DNA from: Devosia sp.
GTDB lineage: Bacteria > Pseudomonadota > Alphaproteobacteria > Rhizobiales > Devosiaceae
Direction of reading: 5' to 3'
DNA: 34,263 nt
Assembly: GCA_026126125.1 (NCBI GenBank)
Contig: JAHCJW010000020.1
Span: 1 to 34,263 of the forward strand
Below, piece by piece: positions 25,585-32,170 of this stretch (position 1 is its first letter; every line of letters starts with the position of its first letter). The translations under genes were made by a program, and so were the position numbers. Under the pieces are notes generated by a model. The model was not told where the DNA came from, searched no databases, and saw only the letters and a list, made by a program, of their open reading frames with translations.

Positions 25585-26031
25585 ATGAAAATCGTCACCA
25601 GTCTGAGTTTCCAGGGCCAATGCCGCGAGGCATTCGAATTTTATGCCGCTCTGTTCGGCGGACGCATAACCTCCGCTGTCACCTATGGAGAAGCGGCGAC
25701 GGGCGAACATGCGCCCGAGGAAAGACACCGCAGCTGGCTGATGCATTGCTGGCTCGAAATCGGCGATCAGGCCCTGATGGGCGCGGATATGGACGTGGCC
25801 TGGGCCCCCAATATCGACAAGCCGAAAAATGGTTTCGACGTCACCCTGCACACCGAAAACCAGGCGGAAGCCAAGCGCTGGTTCGATGGCTTGTCCGAAG
25901 GCGGGCGCGCCATCATGCCGTTCGGAGAGACCTTCTGGTCTCCCGGCTTCGGTTCGCTGATCGACAGGTTCGGCATTCCCTGGATGATCTCGGTAACACC
26001 CCAAACCGGCTGGCAGCCCGCCGGTATGTAA
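25585..26031 (+). CDS. VOC superfamily protein, PhnB-like (glyoxalase/bleomycin-resistance fold)
   Basis: The product has 148 residues. The N-terminus KIVTSLSFQGQCREAFEFYAALFGGRI and the C-terminus IMPFGETFWSPGFGSLIDRFGIPWMISV are typical of the PhnB-like group, whose members have no clearly established single function. Two beta-alpha-beta-beta-beta halves can be followed, the second starting near GFDVTLHTENQAEAKRWFDGL. Metal ligands typical of glyoxalase I are not obvious, so enzymatic activity cannot be asserted. ATG 25585 has GAAAGG about 9 bases ahead. The gene is convergent with the LacI regulator. Confidence 0.86.
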   Translation: MKIVTSLSFQGQCREAFEFYAALFGGRITSAVTYGEAATGEHAPEERHRSWLMHCWLEIGDQALMGADMDVAWAPNIDKPKNGFDVTLHTENQAEAKRWFDGLSEGGRAIMPFGETFWSPGFGSLIDRFGIPWMISVTPQTGWQPAGM

Positions 26032-26071
26032 GTCAGGCCCCTCTGGCCGCGTTCGGGCCGCCTGTCGTCGT

Positions 26072-26118
26072 CCCAGGCCTTTGGCTCTCTGGGCGAGAGG
26101 CGGCGGGCGAATGCCGCC
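26072..26118. terminator. Two hairpins between the convergent VOC and LacI genes
   Basis: CCCAG (26072-26076) pairs with CTGGG (26089-26093), with GCC-TTT-GGC inside. GGCGGC (26099-26104) pairs with GCCGCC (26113-26118) around an 8-base loop. Both lie in the 93-base convergent gap and may end transcription from either side; no T-run is present. Confidence 0.4.
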
Positions 26119-26124
26119 GGCCGG

Positions 26125-27126
26125 TCAGGCACTGTCGAAAGTGCGCAGCGTGCCGATGAGCCTTTCTCTTCGTGGCGGCCCGGTAAAACTGCCATTGAGA
26201 CGCTCGATCAGCATGCTGGCGGCGCGATGCGCCTGGATCGAAGGCACAACCCCGGCGCGGGTCAGGCGCGGGCGGAGATAGTCCATCTGCGGTTGGTCGC
26301 CATAAACGGCAACGGCGAGCGTGTCGGGCACCTTGATCTGGTGGTCGAATAGGCGCGCCATGCCGCCGAGCGCCATCAGGTAATTGCCGAAAAACAGCGC
26401 CGTCGGCATGTTGTCGGCGTGGTTGGCCAGCAGCCAGTCGATCCCCTCCATGCCCGAAGGGGCAAGGAAGGTGCCTTCAAAATCGATGATATCGGCGTCG
26501 GCAACACCGCCTTCGATGAGCCCATGCCGAAGGCCGCGGGCGCGCGCCATTGCCTCGGAGAAAAAGCCCGGCCCGGTGATCTGGGCGACGCGGCGATGGC
26601 CCTTGCCCGCCAAATAGCGCCCCATTTCATAGCAGGCGCTTTCATCGTCGACGAAGACACTGTCCACCGCGCCATTGGGTAGGGCGCCGATGAAGACCGT
26701 AGGAATGTCGATGCCGATCAGCATTTCGTGGATACCGAACAGAGCGAAGTCGCCCACTATCAGCCCGTCGACGCGCTTGCTGCGGATCTGGGCAAAATAT
26801 TCGCGCGCCAGATCCTGGGAGTGTCCGCCCGGCACGTCAGTATTGAAGATCAGCGTATCCAGCCCCACCGCCTCGAGATCGGACTGCACGGTCTTGACCA
26901 GTTCGGGATAGAACGGGTTGCGAATATCGGGAATGAGCATGGCGACCATATTGGTCCGCCCCGTCCTCAGACTTTGCGCCTGCGGGTTAGGAACATAGCC
27001 CAACTCGGCAATCGCTTTCATCACGCGCTCGCGCAGATGCGGCGACACCCGGTCGGCATGGTTGAGCACATGCGAGACGGTTGTCCGGGAAACTCCAGCG
27101 CGTTCGGCCACTTTCGAGATTGTCAT
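26125..27126 (-). CDS. LacI family transcriptional regulator (likely repressor of the GH172 operon)
   Basis: The product has 333 residues. The LacI helix-turn-helix starts at the first residue (MTISKVAERAGVSRTTVSHVLNHADRVSPHLRERV), and the hinge helix is ELGYVPNPQAQSLRTGRT. A periplasmic-binding-protein-like sensor follows (about 60-333) with VAMLIPDIRNPFYPELV and RVDGLIVGDF. The family usually binds sugars or their phosphates and represses the neighbouring operon. It is divergent from the GH172-transporter operon, and the shared region contains a regular array of palindromes with LacI-like AT-rich halves. Self-regulation is likely because the array lies just upstream of both genes. The ribosome site is weak. 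Confidence 0.93.
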   Translation of the reverse strand: MTISKVAERAGVSRTTVSHVLNHADRVSPHLRERVMKAIAELGYVPNPQAQSLRTGRTNMVAMLIPDIRNPFYPELVKTVQSDLEAVGLDTLIFNTDVPGGHSQDLAREYFAQIRSKRVDGLIVGDFALFGIHEMLIGIDIPTVFIGALPNGAVDSVFVDDESACYEMGRYLAGKGHRRVAQITGPGFFSEAMARARGLRHGLIEGGVADADIIDFEGTFLAPSGMEGIDWLLANHADNMPTALFFGNYLMALGGMARLFDHQIKVPDTLAVAVYGDQPQMDYLRPRLTRAGVVPSIQAHRAASMLIERLNGSFTGPPRRERLIGTLRTFDSA

Positions 27127-27153
27127 GAAGGATCGCTACCACTGCGACGGACG

Positions 27154-27199
27154 GTTTACAAATTGATTCATGAATGCATTTGCAAATCCATTTGCAAAT
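27154..27199. promoter_or_regulatory. Tandem array of palindromic boxes with exact 12-bp period (probable LacI operators)
   Basis: Four 10-bp boxes have centres exactly 12 bp apart: GTTTACAAAT (27154-27163, imperfect), ATTCATGAAT (27166-27175, perfect palindrome), ATTTGCAAAT (27178-27187, perfect) and ATTTGCAAAT (27190-27199, perfect). CAAATTGATT also occurs twice, at 27159-27168 and 27195-27204. The AT-rich array stands out from the GC-rich surroundings and lies between the divergent lacI gene and the sugar operon. Confidence 0.75.
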
Positions 27200-27219
27200 T
27201 GATTTTTGCTTGCTATGGT
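27192..27219 (+). promoter_or_regulatory. Candidate promoter of the GH172-transporter operon
   Basis: TTGCAA (27192-27197) and TATGGT (27214-27219) are spaced by 16 bases and resemble -35 and -10 boxes. The -35 box lies inside the last palindrome of the operator array, so a bound repressor would block it. The predicted transcript has a leader of about 250 bases. Confidence 0.45.
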
Positions 27220-27299
27220 GACCCCATTGAGCAGGGCAGAACCCTGCCGGGGTGCCTCGGCGCCGCAAAAAATACGATTCGCACGAGAGGGAGGATCTC

Positions 27300-27326
27300 A
27301 TGGTCAAGCTGATGCACAGCGGCTGA
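27300..27326 (+). CDS. Eight-codon minigene (possible leader peptide) before the GH172 gene
   Basis: ATG 27300 follows a strong Shine-Dalgarno sequence (GAGGGAGG, 6 bases before the start), the best ribosome site in this intergenic region, yet the frame stops after eight codons (MVKLMHSG). It could be a leader peptide coupled to the downstream gene or the remnant start of a deleted gene, such as one for a binding protein. No run of regulatory codons is seen, so amino-acid attenuation is unlikely. Confidence 0.35.
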   Translation: MVKLMHSG

Positions 27327-27422
27327 AGCTCAGTCTGCTTTCCCAAGTTTTCGCCAGCCCGTCTTGAGCGCCTTCCGTCGCGGCGCGGCCGGGTTTTGCA
27401 TTTCCAGGCTATTTGGAGGCGC

Positions 27423-27443
27423 CGCTCGCCGTCGTGGTGAGCG
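27423..27443 (+). promoter_or_regulatory. Leader hairpin upstream of the GH172 gene
   Basis: CGCTCGCC (27423-27430) pairs with GGTGAGCG (27436-27443) with one G-T pair and a 5-base loop, ending 37 bases before the GH172 start. No T-run follows. Apart from this, the minigene, the promoter and the operator array, I see nothing else in 27127-27480. Confidence 0.4.
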
Positions 27444-27480
27444 AGTGATTTCGGCTGGCCAGGACAACCGGATTTCCGTG

Positions 27481-28596
27481 ATGACCGCTCCCTTTTCAGG
27501 CCTCGATCTCAATCTGGGCAATCTCTATCGCCTCTCCGACGCCAAAACGCGCTCGATCAGCCCCGAAAATTTCACCGGGGAGAAGGGCAGGGGCGGCATG
27601 GCCACCGAAGGCACGGGGGCAGAATGCGCGCGTGGGCTCGGGCAGGGCTGGAAAATTTCGCCCTCGATCCGCATCGAGGCCAATGAGACGCGGGTTCTGG
27701 CCGATATCGAAGGGCCGGGCGCCATTCAGCAGATCTGGCTGACCACGGCCAATCTGCGTTGGCGTGATCTCATCCTGCGCATCTATTGGGATGGTTCGGA
27801 GCATCCTTCCGTCGAGGCTCCGATCGGCGATTTCTTCTGCTCGGGCTGGAACCGCTTCGCGCAAGTGACCTCGCTGGCCGTCTGCGTCAATCCCGGTCGT
27901 GCCTTCAACTGCTACTGGCAGATGCCGTTCAGGAAGCGCTGCCGCATCACCATTGAAAACCGCGATCCCGACGATTTCGGCATCATCTACTATCAGGTCA
28001 ATTATGCGCTGACCGAGGTGCCCGAAGACGCGGCCTATTTCCACGCCCAGTTCCGCCGCACCAATCCCCTGCCGTTCAAGCAAGATTACACCATCCTCGA
28101 TGGCGTCACCGGCAAGGGTCATTATGTGGGGACCTATATGGCCTGGGGCGTCAACAATGCCGGCTGGTGGGGCGAGGGTGAGATCAAGTTCTTCATGGAT
28201 GGGGACAAGCAATATCCCACCATCTGCGGCACCGGCACCGAGGACTATTTTTGTGGCGCCTATAATTTCGACGGCGGCGTGGTCGATGCCACCATGGAGA
28301 ACCGTTACCGCGAATTTAACACGCCCTATGCCGGACTGCCGCAGGTGCTCCGACCCGACGGGGTCTATCAGAGCCAGATGCGCTTCGGCATGTATCGCTG
28401 GCATATCCACGATCCCATCCGCTTCGACAGTGATCTGCGCGTGACCATGCAGGCGCTGGGCTGGCGCACGGAAAAGCAGAACCGGCGCTATCTCCCCCTG
28501 CAGGATGATATCGCCTCGGTCGCCTTCTGGTATCAGACCCTGCCGGCGGCGCCTTTCCCGGCGCTGCCCGATCGCGACTATCTCGAAGTCATCTGA
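27481..28596 (+). CDS. GH172 family (DUF2961) glycoside hydrolase, intracellular
   Basis: The product has 371 residues from ATG 27481. The N-terminus GNLYRLSDAKTRSISPENFTGEKGRGG is the DUF2961 hallmark. The core motifs are GEGEIKFFMDGD (about 231-242) and ICGTGTEDYF (about 248-257). The conserved Glu residues in these two motifs are the probable catalytic pair, with spacing like that reported for the Bifidobacterium alpha-D-fructofuranosidase. Known GH172 enzymes act on alpha-D-fructofuranosides, difructose anhydride I or D-arabinofuranosides. No signal peptide is present, so the substrate must be imported, in keeping with the ABC transporter that follows after 2 bases. The start is not certain: the ribosome site is weak and GTG 27445 is an alternative. 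Confidence 0.88.
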   Translation: MTAPFSGLDLNLGNLYRLSDAKTRSISPENFTGEKGRGGMATEGTGAECARGLGQGWKISPSIRIEANETRVLADIEGPGAIQQIWLTTANLRWRDLILRIYWDGSEHPSVEAPIGDFFCSGWNRFAQVTSLAVCVNPGRAFNCYWQMPFRKRCRITIENRDPDDFGIIYYQVNYALTEVPEDAAYFHAQFRRTNPLPFKQDYTILDGVTGKGHYVGTYMAWGVNNAGWWGEGEIKFFMDGDKQYPTICGTGTEDYFCGAYNFDGGVVDATMENRYREFNTPYAGLPQVLRPDGVYQSQMRFGMYRWHIHDPIRFDSDLRVTMQALGWRTEKQNRRYLPLQDDIASVAFWYQTLPAAPFPALPDRDYLEVI

Positions 28597-28598
28597 CC

Positions 28599-29597
28599 AT
28601 GCATCTGCTCCGCTTCATCGTCGGGCGGCTCGTGGTCTACGCACTGGTGATCGTCTTCGCGCTCACCGTGCTGTTCTTCGTGCCGCGTCTTGGCCCCACC
28701 GACCCGGTGGAGGCCATGCTGGCCAAGGTTTCCTCGCAGGGCGCCTATATGGACGCGGCCCAGGTCGATGCGTTGCGCCGGTCGCTGGCCGACACTTTTG
28801 GGCTCAACGGTTCGCTGCTTGAGCAATATTGGGCCTTTATCAAACGCATCGTCTTTACCGGCGATTTTGGCCCCTCGCTCTCGATGTATCCGACCCCGGT
28901 GATGGAGCTGATCTGGAACGCGCTGCCCTGGACTTTCGGCCTTCTGCTCACCTCGACGCTGATCGCCTGGGTTTTGGGCAATTTCGTCGGCCTGCTGTCG
29001 GGATGGCGCCCCAATGCCAACAGCTCACGGATCATGGAGGGCATCGCCATCTGCCTCTATCCGATCCCCTATTACATCCTGGCTCTCGTGCTCTCGATCC
29101 TCTTCTCCTATGTGTGGCGGATCTTTCCGCTCACCACCACCATTCGCGGTGCGCCCTGGAGCTGGGAGCTGGTCAGCAGCATCGTGTGGAACTCGTTCCT
29201 GCCGGCCATGTCCATTGTTATCGTCGTCTTTGGCTGGTGGGTGATTTCGGTCAAGGCGCAGACCAGTGCGCTCAAGGAAGAGGAATTTGCCCGTTATGCA
29301 AGGCTCAAGGGCCTGGGGGACGGGCGCATCCTCACCCGCTATATCCTGCCCAATGCTCTGCTGCCGCAGATCACCTTTCTGGCGCTGCAGATCGGGCTGA
29401 TGTTCAACGGCTCGCTGATCACCGAAATCCTCTTCGATTATCCGGGGCTGGGGCTGTTGATCTACACCGCTGTCCTACAGGGCGACTTCAACCTGCTGAT
29501 GGGCACAATCAGCCTGTCGGTGATCGCCGTGGCTACCGCCACCATGATCATCGACCTCATCTATCCGCTTCTCGATCCCCGTATCCGGCACAGGTAG
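28599..29597 (+). CDS. ABC transporter permease, DppB/OppB type (GH172 operon)
   Basis: The product is a membrane permease of 332 residues. MHLLRFIVGRLVVYALVIVFALTVLFFVPRLGPTDPVEAML is the typical N-terminus with helix 1. TFGLLLTSTLIAWVLGNFVGLLSGW and later hydrophobic stretches give the remaining helices. The EAA loop is ARYARLKGLGDGRILTRYILPNALLPQ, and the protein ends DLIYPLLDPRIRHR. The start lies 2 bases after the GH172 stop, so they are translated together. The family imports peptides but also oligosaccharides in several bacteria; the enzyme and LacI context points to a sugar here. Confidence 0.93.
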   Translation: MHLLRFIVGRLVVYALVIVFALTVLFFVPRLGPTDPVEAMLAKVSSQGAYMDAAQVDALRRSLADTFGLNGSLLEQYWAFIKRIVFTGDFGPSLSMYPTPVMELIWNALPWTFGLLLTSTLIAWVLGNFVGLLSGWRPNANSSRIMEGIAICLYPIPYYILALVLSILFSYVWRIFPLTTTIRGAPWSWELVSSIVWNSFLPAMSIVIVVFGWWVISVKAQTSALKEEEFARYARLKGLGDGRILTRYILPNALLPQITFLALQIGLMFNGSLITEILFDYPGLGLLIYTAVLQGDFNLLMGTISLSVIAVATATMIIDLIYPLLDPRIRHR

Positions 29598-29601
29598 TCT
29601 C

Positions 29602-30441
29602 ATGCGCAGTTTTTTCGCCCATGCGCCGTTCCGGCTCTATCTGGGCATCGTGCTTATCGCGGCCTGCATCATCCTGGGTGGCATCCTCCCCTGGTTCGCG
29701 CCCGGCGACCCGCTCGTCTGGTATTCGGCCCCGCGCAACCAGAGCCCGTCCGCCGCCCATTGGCTCGGCACCACCAGTCTCGGTCAGGACGTGTTCTGGC
29801 TTCTGACTTATGCGTTGCGCAACTCGCTTCTGCTGGGGCTGGTGGTGGCGGGTTTTTCCACCATCATCGGGGTGTTTCTTGGCCTTGCAGCCGGCTATGC
29901 CGGGGGCTGGCTCGATCGGGTGCTGAGCTTCTTCATGGATGCGCTGCTCTGCATCCCCTCGCTGCCCATCCTCATTCTGATGGCGGCCCTGTTCGGGGGC
30001 CAGTTGGCCATGCCGATCATCGCGGTGGCGCTCATCGTCTTCAACTGGCCCTATCCGGCGCGGCAGGTGCGCGCCGTGGCGCTGACCATGCGCGAGCGCG
30101 AATTCATCAATGTCGCCTGGTTCTCGGGGGAATCGAGCGTGCGCATCCTCGTGCGCCACATCTTCCCCTATATCGCCGGCTGGTCGGCGGCCAATTTCAT
30201 CAACACGGTGCTGGTGGGCATCTCCACCGAAAGCGCGCTGGCGGTCATCGGTCTCTCCAGTGCCCAGCAGGCCACCTTGGGAACCATGATCTACTGGGCC
30301 ATCAACTATCAGGCGTTGCTAGCAGGCAAATATGTGTGGATCGGCTCGCCGGTCATCGCCATCGTCCTGTTGTTCATCGGCCTGTTTCTCGTCTCGTCCG
30401 GGCTTTCCATGAGGTCGGCCGCCAGGAGGATGAGCGTATGA
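29602..30441 (+). CDS. ABC transporter permease, DppC/OppC type (GH172 operon)
   Basis: The product has 279 residues, partner of the preceding permease. It opens with a short cytoplasmic start (MRSFFAHAPFRLYLGIVLI) and shows the DppC motif HWLGTTSLGQDVFWLLTYALRNSLLLG. The coupling loop lies near VRAVALTMREREFINVAWFSGESSVRILVRHIFPYIAG. The C-terminus has LFIGLFLVSSGLSMRSAARRMSV. It starts 4 bases after the previous stop and ends in an ATGA overlap with the ATPase gene. The N-terminal domain is shorter than in OppC, but the frame is intact. Confidence 0.92.
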   Translation: MRSFFAHAPFRLYLGIVLIAACIILGGILPWFAPGDPLVWYSAPRNQSPSAAHWLGTTSLGQDVFWLLTYALRNSLLLGLVVAGFSTIIGVFLGLAAGYAGGWLDRVLSFFMDALLCIPSLPILILMAALFGGQLAMPIIAVALIVFNWPYPARQVRAVALTMREREFINVAWFSGESSVRILVRHIFPYIAGWSAANFINTVLVGISTESALAVIGLSSAQQATLGTMIYWAINYQALLAGKYVWIGSPVIAIVLLFIGLFLVSSGLSMRSAARRMSV

Positions 30442-31262
30442 TCACCATCGACAAGGTTACGGTGGGTTATGGCACAGCCGGCTTCATCAAGGCGGTGGAT
30501 GGGGTAAGCCTTTCCATCGGCGACAATGAAATCGTCGGCATTGCCGGGGAAACCGGTTCGGGCAAATCCACCCTGATGCGGGCGGTCTATGGCGATTTTT
30601 CCACTGGCCTGCGCATCAAGGACGGCACCATCACCGGGCGGTTCGTCGACCAAAAAAACGGTCAGGTCATCGAGGCGCCGTCGAGCCGGTTCCACAGGCT
30701 CTGGTGGGACCAGATGAGCTACATCCCGCAGGGCTCGATGAGCGTGCTCAACCCGCTGATGAAGATCGAGGCACAGGTGGTCGATGGCTTGCCCAAGCGC
30801 GAGCGGGGCGGTAGCCGCGCGGATCTGCGCCGCCGCATCGCCGATTTTCTCGCCGGCTTCGGGCTCGAGGAAACTGTTCTGGATGCCTATCCCCATCAAT
30901 TATCGGGCGGTATGCGCCAGCGCGTGCTGGTGGCCATCGCGGCTTTCGTCAATCCGCGGCTGATCCTCGCCGACGAGCCGACCACCGCGCTCGATGTGGT
31001 GGTGCAGAAAAAGATCCTGTTGATGATGGTGGAGATCCAGCGTCGGCTGCGCAACACGCTGGTGCTGGTGAGCCACGATCTGGGCGTGCACTACCAGATC
31101 ACCGACCGGCTGGTGATCATGTATAAGGGGCAGATCGTGGAGACCGGCCCGACGGCCGAAATCTTCGCCAATCCCCAGCACGATTATACCCGCAACCTCA
31201 TCGCCGCTTTGCCGCGTCTGCATGGCAAACGATCGGTTGACCGTGTGGGAGAAGCCCCATGA
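30438..31262 (+). CDS. ABC transporter ATP-binding protein, DppD type (GH172 operon)
   Basis: The product has 274 residues from ATG 30438, which overlaps the permease stop as ATGA. Walker A is GETGSGKST at about 37-45. A Q-loop-like segment is YIPQGSMSVLNPLMK, the signature LSGGMRQRVLVAIAAF, Walker B LILADEPTTALD and the switch His VSHDLGVH. It is a complete ATPase, without the cysteine-bearing C-terminal extension. The same frame stays open far upstream through the permease gene, but that part has no domain and is rejected. Because the second ATPase of this operon is frameshifted, this may be the only working one. Confidence 0.93.
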   Translation: MITIDKVTVGYGTAGFIKAVDGVSLSIGDNEIVGIAGETGSGKSTLMRAVYGDFSTGLRIKDGTITGRFVDQKNGQVIEAPSSRFHRLWWDQMSYIPQGSMSVLNPLMKIEAQVVDGLPKRERGGSRADLRRRIADFLAGFGLEETVLDAYPHQLSGGMRQRVLVAIAAFVNPRLILADEPTTALDVVVQKKILLMMVEIQRRLRNTLVLVSHDLGVHYQITDRLVIMYKGQIVETGPTAEIFANPQHDYTRNLIAALPRLHGKRSVDRVGEAP

Positions 31263-32103
31263 CCGATACGCCCATTCTCGAGGTCAGCCATATTGGCCGC
31301 GTCTACCGCAAGGGTGGCTTGTTCGGCGGCAGCAATTTCCACGCCGTGGATGATGTGAACTTCAGTCTTCCCGCCAAGCCGCAGGTTTTTTCCGTGGTCG
31401 GAGAGAATCGGGCTCGGGCAAGACGACCCTGGCCCGCATGGTATTGCGACTGGTCGAGCCCAGCGAGGGCGAGATTCGCCTTCTCGGCCGTCCCTTGACC
31501 GGCAAGGAGAAGGGGCGGATCGACGATTTTGAATTCCGGCGGCTGGTGCACCCGATTTTCCAGAATCCGTTCGAGGCGTTCAGCGCCTATCTGCCCATCG
31601 AGGACTATCTCAAGCGCACCGCGCTCAATCTCAAGATCGCCCGCAATGACAAGGATGCGAACGAATTGTCCGACCTGGCGCTGCGCAAGGTCGGGCTCAG
31701 TCTCGAGCGGATCCGCGGCAAATATATCCGCCAGTTCTCGGGCGGCGAATTGCAGCGCATCAGCGTTGCGCGAGCCCTGATCCCGAGCCCGAAACTGATC
31801 GTCGCCGACGAGCCGGTATCTATGGTCGACGCCTCCTTGCGCATGTCCATTGTCAATCTCTTCCGCGCCATCGTCGAAGAGCAGGGCGTCGCCTTCATCT
31901 ACATCACGCACGACCTGTCGACCGCCTATTACCTCTCCGACCAGGTGGCGATCATGCATCGCGGGCGCGTGGTGGAAAGCGGCGTGCCGACCGAAATTCT
32001 CGACAATCCTTCCCAAGCCTACACGCGCGAATTGATGGCGGCCATACCCACCGTCGGGGCGCGCTGGGCCGAGTTGGATGCCATAGACCGGACCTATCGC
32101 TAA
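31259..32103 (+). pseudogene. ABC transporter ATP-binding protein, DppF type, frameshifted in Walker A
   Basis: The gene starts with ATGA overlap after the first ATPase gene and reads MTDTPILEVSHIGRVYRKGG, normal for DppF. At 31400-31410 the Walker A codons are disrupted: the frame reads VVGENRARARRP and stops near 31498. Removing one GA from the GAGA at 31401-31406 restores VVGESGSGKTTLARMVLRLVEPSEG exactly, and this joins the second frame, open to 32103. That part has the signature FSGGELQRISVARAL, Walker B LIVADEPVSMVDAS and switch His YITHDLS. Restored, the protein would have 280 residues. A restart at ATG 31438 would lack the P-loop and be inactive. A sequencing error, a true mutation and programmed frameshifting all remain possible. 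Confidence 0.85.
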
Positions 32104-32170
32104 AACTCCCGGCAACAGAGTGCGACAACGCACCCGCCGGCCACTGCCTTGGAGCAACAGGAGGAAGACT

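Noticed and set aside
22525-25598. Two long overlapping antisense frames opposite the cyclase, LprI and RidA genes
   Set aside because: They run across several gene borders on the other strand, overlap each other, and show no family motif. The + strand genes are clear.
29760-30437. N-terminal extension of the first ATPase through the permease gene
   Set aside because: The frame is open but carries no domain. ATG 30438 in an ATGA overlap gives a normal ATPase start.
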